The position numbers were made by a program, and so were the translations under genes. From Calothrix sp. HK-06 (GTDB lineage: Bacteria; Cyanobacteriota; Cyanobacteriia; Cyanobacteriales; Nostocaceae): a stretch of 64,000 bases of DNA. The notes under the pieces are model-generated. The model made no database searches. It was not told where the DNA came from and worked only from the letters and a program-made list of their open reading frames with translations. Each line of letters starts with the position of its first letter. Position 1 is the stretch's first letter. This document shows, one piece after another, positions 47,290 to 55,647 of the stretch. The DNA lies in NCBI RefSeq assembly GCF_001904745.1, contig NZ_MRCD01000008.1:110300-174299 (forward strand), in the 5' to 3' direction.

Positions 47290-47535
47290 AAAGCTCACGC
47301 GGATTATCAGCGAGTAACAACTTGCAACCCGGACGGTGTATCGTCGTCCATGCATTAAGCCCTAACATACTTCACTAGTCTGTTCTTTACTGTGCGGTAC
47401 TTCACCTAGGGGTGACATATACAGTTCGATTTCCTAGAAATTATAATGTCACCCCTAGGTGGTACCGCTTGAGTTGACCAGCCTAGTCCCCAGTAACTTA
47501 CGAAGATAAACTTGCTAATAACCCGCGTCAGCTTT
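47290..47535 (+). ncRNA. Retron msr-msd RNA, copy B (next to the reverse transcriptase)
   Basis: The a1 end (47290-47314) pairs with a2 (47511-47535) over 25 positions with few mismatches. The msr core 47321-47398 keeps the GGACG…CGTCC hairpin and the CACTAGT…ACTGTG hairpin. The msd hairpin has a 5' arm 47394-47418 and a 3' arm 47446-47468, with the perfect foot GCGGTAC/GTACCGC, a TT bulge at the same place as in copy A, a 16-base stem and a 27-base loop. The 3' flank 47464-47505 is shared with copy A. The RT starts 121 bases downstream. The branching G was not assigned. The folded ends, conserved core and variable hairpin are the marks of a retron RNA. Confidence 0.9.
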
Positions 47536-47656
47536 ACTCTATATTTGCTTATATATACATCTTTCTGTACGGGCGGGTTAACCTAAATTTTTCATTATAA
47601 AGCAGGATATAGATAAACCCGCCCCCAACAATAACTCTTCATTCTGCACTACCGTT

Positions 47657-49063
47657 ATGTCTGACCAACCTCGCACCCGTCAGGAACTCTACGACCGCAT
47701 TCGCCAAACAGGAAAAGACGAATTTATCCTGGAAGAAATGATACGTTTCGGATTTTGGGCGCCCCAAGGCACAATACCCGAAGACCCAGCAGACGAAATT
47801 CGGCGCCAAGGAGAAATACGACGCGAGTTAGAAACACTACGTCAGCAAAGTAGTCAGCTTCGCAATGAAAAAGAATTGCGAAAGCAAATGTTAAAGCAGC
47901 GTTTAGAAGAGTCGCGACGTAAGCAGAAAGAAACCAAAGAGCGACGCGAACAAGAGCGCCTCGAACGCGCAGCAGCATGGCAAGAGAAAAGACAGAAAGA
48001 TATCATCTACCTTGGGGAAGATGTATCAGGCGGGTTAAATAACACTGAAGCAAACATCGAAAGATTGCAAAGTCATAACTTACCACTTTGCAACACAGCC
48101 CTAGAAATTGCAGAAGCAATGGGAGTCACTATTGGCAAACTCCGTTTCTTAGCCTTCAACCGTAAAACTTCCACAATATCTCATTATATTCGCTTCAAAG
48201 TTCCCAAAAAAACAGGTGGAGAAAGACTAATATCGGCGCCAATGCCTAACCTCAAGCAAGCACAATACTGGATATTAGAAAACATACTTAATAAACTCGA
48301 AGTACACGATGCTGCACATGGGTTTCGCGAAAATCGTTCTATTATCACCAACGCAACCCCCCACGTCGGCGCCGATGTTATCATAAACTTCGACCTCAAA
48401 GACTTTTTCCCATCAATATCTTACAAACGTGTCAAAGGACTATTTCAAAGCTTTGGTTACTCAGAAGCAGCAGCAACAATTTTTGGCTTAATTTGTACCG
48501 CTGCCGAAATTGAACAAGTCGAACTCGACGGTACAACATATTACGTAGCTTTAGATGACAGACACCTTCCCCAAGGTTCACCCGCAAGTCCAGCCATTAC
48601 TAACTTACTCTGTCGTCGTTTAGACCGACGTTTACAAGGTATGGCAGAAAATATTGGATTTACCTATAGTCGTTACGCGGATGATTTAACCTTCTCAGCC
48701 AAAAGCGAAAATCGGCACCACATATGTAATATCATGAGACGCACAGAATCAATAGTAACCCACGAAGGTTTCAACATAAATCACGATAAAACTCGCGTTC
48801 TGCGTAACACAAATCAGCAAGAAGTTACAGGCATCATCGTCAACGACAAATTAAATATATCCAAAAAAGTCCTCAAGAAATTTCGTGCCACCTTACACCA
48901 AATCGAACAAGAAGGACTTCAAGGAAAATATTGGGGCACTTCCCATGATACACTTGCAGCAATCACCGGATTTGCCAACTTCGTTGCAATGGTCAACCCC
49001 GAAAAAGGCGCCGAATTTCAACAGCAAGTGCAACGCATCAAAAAGAAATATAAACGCAAATAA
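47657..49063 (+). CDS. Retron reverse transcriptase
   Basis: A 468-residue protein. Residues 1-135 are an extra N-terminal region with a charged coiled coil (RRELETLRQQSSQLRNEKEL). The RT follows: motif A NFDLKDFFPS (Asp246), QGSPASPAITN at 306-316, the catalytic YADDLTFS (Tyr340-Asp343), and the retron-specific VTGIIVND starting at Val390. The polymerase makes msDNA by copying the msd part of its RNA, primed from a branching G. RNA copy B lies directly upstream; the ARM and WHSWIM genes lie further up. It contains five GGCGCC copies, so it is well adapted to this genome. The usual retron role, phage defence, is inference. Confidence 0.93.
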   Translation: MSDQPRTRQELYDRIRQTGKDEFILEEMIRFGFWAPQGTIPEDPADEIRRQGEIRRELETLRQQSSQLRNEKELRKQMLKQRLEESRRKQKETKERREQERLERAAAWQEKRQKDIIYLGEDVSGGLNNTEANIERLQSHNLPLCNTALEIAEAMGVTIGKLRFLAFNRKTSTISHYIRFKVPKKTGGERLISAPMPNLKQAQYWILENILNKLEVHDAAHGFRENRSIITNATPHVGADVIINFDLKDFFPSISYKRVKGLFQSFGYSEAAATIFGLICTAAEIEQVELDGTTYYVALDDRHLPQGSPASPAITNLLCRRLDRRLQGMAENIGFTYSRYADDLTFSAKSENRHHICNIMRRTESIVTHEGFNINHDKTRVLRNTNQQEVTGIIVNDKLNISKKVLKKFRATLHQIEQEGLQGKYWGTSHDTLAAITGFANFVAMVNPEKGAEFQQQVQRIKKKYKRK

Positions 49064-49204
49064 CTCAAAATCCTGAATAGCTACGTTCGAGAGGCTCGTT
49101 TTTATCCATAGTTTTGATAATCTGCCTCGCATGTTACCTTTGTCAAGCCCCTAAGACCAACTGCAACATTTTTCATATACTTTTTTATTTAATTTTTTTG
49201 GCAC

Positions 49205-49227
49205 AGTGACCCCCTTTGGGGGTCACT
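49205..49227. repeat. Perfect 10-bp hairpin after the retron
   Basis: AGTGACCCCC and GGGGGTCACT flank a three-base loop. It lies between the reverse transcriptase and the convergent TMEM43-like gene. Neither side has a T-run in the right direction, so it is not a standard intrinsic terminator, although it should block or stabilise RNA ends. Confidence 0.75.
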
Positions 49228-49299
49228 CGCTTAAGCTTTTAGGAAGGAGACACCCACTGGCGATCTGAATCCTTACAACAATAATAACAGAACTTTTCC

Positions 49300-50499
49300 T
49301 TAATTAAGATAATTTTTTCTAATTTTTTTGACTCCAGAGAAAGCTATAAGTGTTGTAATAATGGCGACTATGAGTATAAGAGGATGATGTAAAAGTTGAG
49401 AAACGAGTATTGTGACCATTGTGAGGATGAATGCAATAAAGAAGCTTAAACTTAGCGATATTTCTTCTACCCATTCACCTACAAATGGTATTAACTTAAG
49501 TAAGGTATTTATTGGTTGTAGTGCGAATATTATTCCAAAGGACATTGCCGCAAACCCGATAAGTCGAAGTACCCATGTCCAAACAGTATACTCAGAGTTT
49601 AAAATTTTTATTGCTTCATTTCGACTAGTGGCAAATAATTGGTAAAATTTGGTGTTTTTGGGAGCGTTATAAACAGTTATTTGATTCGATGGTGCAAGTT
49701 TACCAAAAACTGTTACGGTTGAGTTAGACGGTATCACATTATAGCAAATACGTACATCTCCAATACTAGGATTTTCAGGCACCCCTTTTCCTTTGAAAAG
49801 ATAATTATTCGTTAATTTAACGTCGTCACCACTTGATTTAATTGACTGTGCAGATAATTGTAATCTACTGTTACTATTTAAATAAATACCTTCTGCTGTT
49901 GGATATGACAATGCAGTTGAGTTACTATCGCATGAGGTTTTACGTTGCATTACCTCTTTAAAATCAGTCATGTTAATATCGTATAACCCAACTTTGGCGC
50001 CGGATGCAGTATAATGTTGGTCTGAATATGCTTTCTTAGGATTGTAATGTGTTTGCGAATAGTTGAAATCACTTGAATCGCTAGGCTCGTTTGTCCATCC
50101 TTTGGTATATTTATAAGTAGTTGTCTTAGTCACTTTACCGTCTAACATACTTTTTCTTTCTTCTGTTCGCTTCTCCTCTCTCCAAGCAAACATTTCAACG
50201 GTTCGATCTACAACGCTATATGAACCTGGGATTAAAAATAAATTATCACCTAAAGCTTGATTTGATTTAATCGTTCCAGTTGTAGAAATAAATTTTCCTA
50301 TTGCCTTTTGATTTGGTTGCGTTGCTGAAATTTCCACAGCAGTTTTAGCAATTTCTGATAAATTTAATCTACCCTCGTTCCAGAATAGCAAAATAAAAGA
50401 TCCAAAAAATAAGATAAGCCCTAAAATTACTGCAAATAGAGAGCTACCGAACCTATCACCCCAACTATTGTCTACGACCTCTGTATATTCTTCGCTCAT
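49300..50499 (-). CDS. TMEM43 family membrane protein
   Basis: A 399-residue protein with a strong AGGAGG ribosome site. One transmembrane helix is near residues 18-42 (SSLFAVILGLILFFGSFILL). A long soluble domain contains LFLIPGSYSVVDRTVEMFAW and a repeated-Tyr central part (TTTYKYTKGWTNEPS). Two to three helices end the protein (LRLIGFAAMSFGIIFALQPI; SLSFFIAFILTMVTILV). This layout matches the TMEM43/LUMA family, found in bacteria and in the animal nuclear envelope, with no proven function. It is convergent with the retron RT gene. Confidence 0.85.
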   Translation of the reverse strand: MSEEYTEVVDNSWGDRFGSSLFAVILGLILFFGSFILLFWNEGRLNLSEIAKTAVEISATQPNQKAIGKFISTTGTIKSNQALGDNLFLIPGSYSVVDRTVEMFAWREEKRTEERKSMLDGKVTKTTTYKYTKGWTNEPSDSSDFNYSQTHYNPKKAYSDQHYTASGAKVGLYDINMTDFKEVMQRKTSCDSNSTALSYPTAEGIYLNSNSRLQLSAQSIKSSGDDVKLTNNYLFKGKGVPENPSIGDVRICYNVIPSNSTVTVFGKLAPSNQITVYNAPKNTKFYQLFATSRNEAIKILNSEYTVWTWVLRLIGFAAMSFGIIFALQPINTLLKLIPFVGEWVEEISLSLSFFIAFILTMVTILVSQLLHHPLILIVAIITTLIAFSGVKKIRKNYLN

Positions 50500-50681
50500 T
50501 GATAACCTCCTGTCAATATAACTAAAACTCTAAATTATATCTACACAGCGTCAAAATAATTTTTAGCATAACTACCGAAAACTTCTACAAACTTTATAAT
50601 GTTAAGTATTATTGCGCGATTCACCTTAATAAGAGAAAATTATTAAGTTAGTTTAATTACACTTCAAGGAATATACTGATA

Positions 50682-51125
50682 ATGCCTCGCCTTACTGCAA
50701 TTATTTTTGGAATATTTTTGATTTTGGCAAGTATAGCACTTCCTGCTGATGCTTTAGGAATCAACGAGGGTCATCTTGAAAATTGTCCAGCTTCTCAAAA
50801 CTGTGTCGTTAGTCAAGATGCTGACATCAAACACACAATTGACCCAATTTCCTATCATATAGACCGCAACAAAGCAAGAGAAACAGTATTAAAAGTTTTG
50901 ACAGTTGTTCCACGTACAGAAATTGTAGAACAAACAGATAACTACATCCATGCTCTTTCCAAAAGTCGTATCTTTCGTTTTGTTGATGATGTAGAATTTT
51001 ATTTTCCTGAAAACGAAAATTTAATTCATATACGTTCAGCATCTCGTTTAGGAGAATCTGACCTTGGAGTTAACCGCAGACGTATGGAGCAAATTAGACT
51101 TGCGCTACGCGACCTAAATATTTAA
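50682..51125 (+). CDS. DUF1499 family exported protein
   Basis: A 147-residue protein with an AAGGAA ribosome site. A signal peptide (TAIIFGIFLILASIALPADA) precedes a mature domain with CPASQNCVVSQ and the conserved DUF1499 segments HALSKSRIFRFVDDVEFYF and IHIRSASRLGESDLGVNRRR. The two Cys may form a disulphide. The family occurs in bacteria and plant chloroplasts; its role is unknown. It is monocistronic. Confidence 0.88.
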   Translation: MPRLTAIIFGIFLILASIALPADALGINEGHLENCPASQNCVVSQDADIKHTIDPISYHIDRNKARETVLKVLTVVPRTEIVEQTDNYIHALSKSRIFRFVDDVEFYFPENENLIHIRSASRLGESDLGVNRRRMEQIRLALRDLNI

Positions 51126-51144
51126 CAAACTGCCATAAACTTCC

Positions 51145-51220
51145 ATCTCTTTCTCTGCGCTCTCTGCGTCTCTGTGGTAAAAAATATATCACCACAGAGA
51201 CTATTAGGACACAGAGGTTA
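51145..51220. repeat. Inverted CACAGAGAC repeats after the DUF1499 gene
   Basis: GTCTCTGTGGT at 51168-51178 and its complement at 51191-51201 flank a 12-base loop, with further CTCTGCG/ACACAGAGG sequence on both sides. It is a full inverted copy of the CACAGAGA family, in the spacer between DUF1499 and the beta-helix gene. The remaining spacer to 51430 is AT-rich without a gene. Confidence 0.8.
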
Positions 51221-51430
51221 GAAGTTACATCAAAATATATTTATATAATTTCGTAATTTCGTAGTTTCGTTTTTATGATTATGATTTACTTTTTTCTTTA
51301 CTAGTTATTTGTACTTAAATACTTAGAAACATGTAATAAATATCTAAAAGATATTCGTGGATATTACTCAGGTTACTATAATAATCATACGAATAAAGTA
51401 GCTACATTCATTCTCACACACTCAGCTACT

Positions 51431-52348
51431 ATGAATTTCAAATCGCTTCTCAAGCAAGTAAATTATTCAACCGTAGTATTACTAAGTTTAATTAACATTT
51501 CTAAAGTAAACGCACAAACATTGGCGCCTACCAACACTCCACCACAAGTTATATTATACGTGAATCCACAGGTAGGAACAGATGGCGCCACTACAGGAAA
51601 AAGTGAAACGACACCCTATCGAAGCATCTCATACGCACTCACACAAGCAACACCTGGAAGCATTATCCAGCTAGCATCAGGACGTTATTACAGCGAAACT
51701 TTTCCCCTCATCATCAAATCAGGTGTCATTCTCAAAGGTAATGAAAACACCCAAGGTCAAGGAGTAGAAATCATCGGTGGAGATTCCTACATGAGTCGAA
51801 CCTTTGCAAAACAAAACGTAACACTCGTTGCACAAGACAACTCTCAAATAGCAGGTATTACCGTTACCAATCCAAACGTGCGTGGTACTGGTGTTTGGGT
51901 AGAATTCGGACAACCCATCATTCGTAACAATAATTTTATTAACAGCAAACGCGAAGGAGTATTTATTACAGGTAACGCGGCGCCTACAATAGAAAATAAC
52001 CGATTTTTTCGTAATGATGCAAACGGAGTTTCCGTTACCTCCGAAGCAAAAGGTGAAATTCGTAACAACATCTTTGATAATACAGGTTTCGGAGTTGCAA
52101 TTGGTGGCAAATCAACACCCTTACTATCCGATAATCAAATCCGTGGAAACCGCAATGGTATAGTACTAACAGACTCATCTCATCCCAAACTATTATCCAA
52201 CTTAATTGAAAACAATAGCGATTACGGTTTAGTAATAATCGGACAATCCGAACCTAGCTTAGATAGAAACACCTTCAAAGACAACAAAAAGCAAGACCAA
52301 TTTCGTGTTATTCCAACATTACAACCAGAGGCACCCATCGAACAATAG
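51431..52348 (+). CDS. Secreted right-handed beta-helix (DUF1565-type) protein
   Basis: A 305-residue protein. Residues 1-28 act as a signal peptide (STVVLLSLINISKVNAQ). The start of the mature part (LYVNPQVGTDGATTGKSETT and PYRSISYALTQATPGS) is the DUF1565 signature. The remainder is a parallel beta-helix of about 22-residue coils (for example NNNFINSKREGVFITGNAAP, ENNRFFRNDANGVSVTSEAK) as in pectate lyase-like and NosD proteins. It may bind or cut polysaccharide on the cell surface; no catalytic residues can be named. No ribosome site is evident. Confidence 0.88.
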   Translation: MNFKSLLKQVNYSTVVLLSLINISKVNAQTLAPTNTPPQVILYVNPQVGTDGATTGKSETTPYRSISYALTQATPGSIIQLASGRYYSETFPLIIKSGVILKGNENTQGQGVEIIGGDSYMSRTFAKQNVTLVAQDNSQIAGITVTNPNVRGTGVWVEFGQPIIRNNNFINSKREGVFITGNAAPTIENNRFFRNDANGVSVTSEAKGEIRNNIFDNTGFGVAIGGKSTPLLSDNQIRGNRNGIVLTDSSHPKLLSNLIENNSDYGLVIIGQSEPSLDRNTFKDNKKQDQFRVIPTLQPEAPIEQ

Positions 52349-52354
52349 CAACGT

Positions 52355-52417
52355 GGCAACGGATAGAACGGATGTAACGGATAGCTCATCCGCTACATCC
52401 GTTTATAATCCGTTGCC
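52355..52417. repeat. GGCAACGGAT hairpin repeat, copy 2
   Basis: An inverted repeat made of GGCAACGGATA, ACGGATGTAACGGAT and their complements, ending ATCCGTTGCC. It exactly fills the space between two converging genes: it starts seven bases after one stop and ends at the base before the other. It is the same family as 12289-12348. Confidence 0.8.
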
Positions 52418-53149
52418 TTATTTACTCGCAGTCGAATTAGAAGAACACAAAGAAACAATAAACTTATCACGTTGTTCTATAAAAGAAGCAGAAGGTTTAT
52501 CAACTTCATACAACGACTGCAACGCATCCGACCAAGGAAGATAAGTTCTATCGCTGTTTTGATGTTTGATTTGATAATCTAAGAAATAGTGTGCTTTTTT
52601 GAGCGCAATATCTTCCGGTGATGATTTGGCTAACTTTGAGCTTTGCTCTAATGCTTGTAATCCGCTTTGAATTTTAGCACGTTCAGTTTCGGACATTATT
52701 TGGAATGTTACAGACTCATTAAGTCCTCGTGATTTGTTCACTAACTGCCATTGATAAAGCTTACCTGGTTCCAAAGCTTTTTCGGCGCCATACAAAAGCT
52801 TTTGTGCTGATGTATTAACAGGTTGTCTCCAAACTTCGGTTTGACTATCGTACCCACGTACCACTAAATTAGCGTCTTGGTTTCCTGATGACTTCCATAC
52901 AAATAGTGGACGTTCGTGCCAAAGTAAATATGTTTCAAAGATACCTGGTGTTATTGGGCAAACTCCACCAGAACGTGATGTTCTTGAAACTTTGCGCTCA
53001 TCTTTCCGGCGCCATAACCCAAAGAAATCTGCTACTCTAGGTTGGGCAAATGTTTGAGTTGATGTCAGGTTAGTAAAGCTATCCGTGGTGACAAAACTAG
53101 TTGCGAACAGCAAAATCAACATGAACCGTAGATATTTTTTGTTAAGCAT
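52418..53149 (-). CDS. DUF928 family exported protein
   Basis: A 243-residue protein from ATG 53149, supported by AAGGAGA; the frame extends ten codons upstream without need. A signal peptide (LRFMLILLFATSFVTTDSF) is followed by the DUF928 domain: GVCPITPGIFETYLLWHERP and a FVWKSSG segment, then a helical C-terminal part. DUF928 is restricted mainly to cyanobacteria and commonly follows CHASE2/CHAT genes, as here. The start codon overlaps the end of the CHAT-CHASE2 gene by eight bases, so the two are translationally coupled. Confidence 0.88.
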   Translation of the reverse strand: MLNKKYLRFMLILLFATSFVTTDSFTNLTSTQTFAQPRVADFFGLWRRKDERKVSRTSRSGGVCPITPGIFETYLLWHERPLFVWKSSGNQDANLVVRGYDSQTEVWRQPVNTSAQKLLYGAEKALEPGKLYQWQLVNKSRGLNESVTFQIMSETERAKIQSGLQALEQSSKLAKSSPEDIALKKAHYFLDYQIKHQNSDRTYLPWSDALQSLYEVDKPSASFIEQRDKFIVSLCSSNSTASK

Positions 53150-55520
53150 GGTTTTGTCTCCTTGTTGCAGATAAGACATAAGCTAAAAATACTGATGATG
53201 GTAGGAACCAAGGAAGTAAAAGTGCCGCAGTTACATATAATTGCAACGCTGCTACTCCATATAACACAACTCCTATTAAGCTACCTGTGAGGATTTTCAT
53301 CCTAAGTTTCGGTGTTAAATATGACTTATCTTTGAGAGCATATACAGCAATTTTACTGACTAAAATTGCAAGCGCGATTACCCAAATATCAGGTATTGGA
53401 GTAATTAAATGGCGCCGCATAAAATGGTGAGTTGTATATGCTAAAGATTGACCCCCAGTCATCCACGTCTGTTCCGTCCAATATTTCATTGCTGTCGGTA
53501 TTGGCATTCGGTCAGGTTGACCTGGTGCTTTTCCTAAACGCTCATCGTTTCCTGTAGCTATTAATACAGCTTGTTTTGATATCAATGGAAACTTGTTCGC
53601 GTCTGGATTCTCTATTAATTGCCAAGCAGGTATTTTGGTGTATGCTTTGTCTGGAGGTATAGAAAAATCTATTATTGGTTGCTGTCCAAATAATGGGCGC
53701 CATTGTTTTAAAGCTGTTAAATCACCTTTTTTAGGTAATTTTGTTTTAATTGTATCAAGTAACTGAGTTCTTAAATCAATAGTTCCACCTGTGTTGGGTT
53801 TGGGTAAATCTGTTATTTCTTGGGTCGCTAATTGAGTTAGTGCCATCAAATAAGAAATCGGACATGTTTCCCGACACTCATTTTCAGGCAATTCCACGTA
53901 AGAAGGAAATGATTCTGTGTAACCTTGTAAAGTCCAGTTACGGTTTCTAATTCCGTTAGCATCATTAACACTCGCTTCTTTACCATCGTTTAAAATAGTC
54001 CCAAAAACAACCCATTTATTTTCATTGACTGCACGACTTACTGCTGTTCCTAAGTCTTTATCTGCTGTTGGTGGATACTTTTGCGGTGTATCAATTAAAA
54101 AATCTAAACCTATAACGGGTGCATTTAATTTCCGTACACGTTCCATTAGCTCCGCTATATAACTACGGTTCATTGGTAAAATTTGTGAACTTGGTAGTTT
54201 GCGTTTGGCAATGGACTCACTATCTATTTCTACTAATGCGACTGGTGGCGCCTCATCGGATGGAATTTGATTCGTTGTGTTACGATAAACTGCTTGGGTA
54301 AATACTCTACCATCAAGTAAAAACTCCTGAACAGGAACCATTGTACCAACAGCAATAGTGACAGCTAATGCAACCCCTTCAATAATACTATTAGGTAAAA
54401 CCACCTGCCGAATGCGCTGACTCCACGATAATGAAGGTGGAATTTTATATAACTCGGCGCCTGGATGACAGAATAAAGAAGGCAGTAAATAAGATGATGG
54501 ATAAGTATGGCTTTTATCTAAACGTAAAAATTGCCGTGCTTCCATCATCGACTCGTACACATTTAAGTGTTTACCCAAAGAAAGCAAAAACTTAACTAAA
54601 AATTCCTGTGCGACCAGGTTGTGGACTGGTTCACGCATCACCATTACTTGGCTAAACCCTATGTCTATCAAAGATTCAGCAATATTTAACCCACTGCACG
54701 AATTAAATATAGCAACTTTTAACCGACGTTGACGTGCTGCATTCAAAAGCGTTGCTATTTCTTTTATAGATATTGATACCCCTGGTGCAATTCCTAACTC
54801 ACCTCCAGTTAAATCTGTTTCATTGCTATGTCCAGCAAAGAACAGCACATCCCATCCACGTTCATCAGCTATTGCATTCGTAATATTTTCAATTACCTGT
54901 GAAGCTGTTTGCTTAGGTTGCCACCCGACAAACTCCACATCTGCAATTTTTGATAATTCTTTTAAAGCTTCTCGTTCTGTTTGAAAGTCTAACCCAGTAT
55001 CATCACCCAATATCGTTAAAATACGAGTGCGTCCTTTTTGCTGTAAAGAATGGTTAGGAGCGCTTATTTTTTGAGGAGAACGAATAATTTGAATTTTTCC
55101 TGCACTTTCCCAAGCTTCCCACGGAAATCTATCTAACTCAATAGGTGTACAAGTTAAAAATACCTTTATCGCTTGAGCTTGATTTAAATTACTCCCTTCT
55201 TGATTCAATTGTGCGCGAATCTCGTATAATTCAGCACTACGTAACCAACTATTAAATTCATAAGTCAACCTAGACTCAGCTTTAACTAGTTCTGCGTGCC
55301 AGTCAACCGAAAGCTCCGCAACTCCTCCACCAACTGCCTTTCCCCGCATTTCATCTGACTGGTAAAAGTTTAAATACGCTCTCTTCCAATCTTGATATAT
55401 TTGAGTCAAAACAGTGGGATAATCAACTTGTGCAGCTAACCTTTGTCCCTGTCCCCAGGACAACTCAAACAAGCATATTTGTTCTACTTTTTGAACTTTT
55501 AAATTAAATGAATGTTCCAT
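53142..55520 (-). CDS. CHAT protease-like domain fused to a CHASE2 sensor
   Basis: A 792-residue protein. Residues 150-350 form a CHAT domain, a caspase-like protease fold: His231 in FFAGHSNETD and Cys275 in FNSCSGLN are the expected catalytic pair. A transmembrane segment at about 375-395 leads into an extracytoplasmic CHASE2 sensor (about 400-690; PVALVEIDSESIAKRKLPS is typical). Two or more transmembrane helices end the protein (WVIALAILVSKIAVYAL; GVVLYGVAALQLYVTAALLL). It could thus be a membrane receptor with a protease output facing the cytosol. The genes for DUF1822 and a sigma-like protein precede it and DUF928 follows (overlap). Confidence 0.9.
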   Translation of the reverse strand: MEHSFNLKVQKVEQICLFELSWGQGQRLAAQVDYPTVLTQIYQDWKRAYLNFYQSDEMRGKAVGGGVAELSVDWHAELVKAESRLTYEFNSWLRSAELYEIRAQLNQEGSNLNQAQAIKVFLTCTPIELDRFPWEAWESAGKIQIIRSPQKISAPNHSLQQKGRTRILTILGDDTGLDFQTEREALKELSKIADVEFVGWQPKQTASQVIENITNAIADERGWDVLFFAGHSNETDLTGGELGIAPGVSISIKEIATLLNAARQRRLKVAIFNSCSGLNIAESLIDIGFSQVMVMREPVHNLVAQEFLVKFLLSLGKHLNVYESMMEARQFLRLDKSHTYPSSYLLPSLFCHPGAELYKIPPSLSWSQRIRQVVLPNSIIEGVALAVTIAVGTMVPVQEFLLDGRVFTQAVYRNTTNQIPSDEAPPVALVEIDSESIAKRKLPSSQILPMNRSYIAELMERVRKLNAPVIGLDFLIDTPQKYPPTADKDLGTAVSRAVNENKWVVFGTILNDGKEASVNDANGIRNRNWTLQGYTESFPSYVELPENECRETCPISYLMALTQLATQEITDLPKPNTGGTIDLRTQLLDTIKTKLPKKGDLTALKQWRPLFGQQPIIDFSIPPDKAYTKIPAWQLIENPDANKFPLISKQAVLIATGNDERLGKAPGQPDRMPIPTAMKYWTEQTWMTGGQSLAYTTHHFMRRHLITPIPDIWVIALAILVSKIAVYALKDKSYLTPKLRMKILTGSLIGVVLYGVAALQLYVTAALLLPWFLPSSVFLAYVLSATRRQNHA

Positions 55521-55647
55521 AGCTCAGACGTAAAGGGAAAAAATTATCTTATTATTATGTATTTTTACTTACAGTTATATAACGAAAGTTTAAATTAAAA
55601 TTTAAATTTCCGGTAAGAATTATAATTAATAGTAAACAGAGCGTTAA

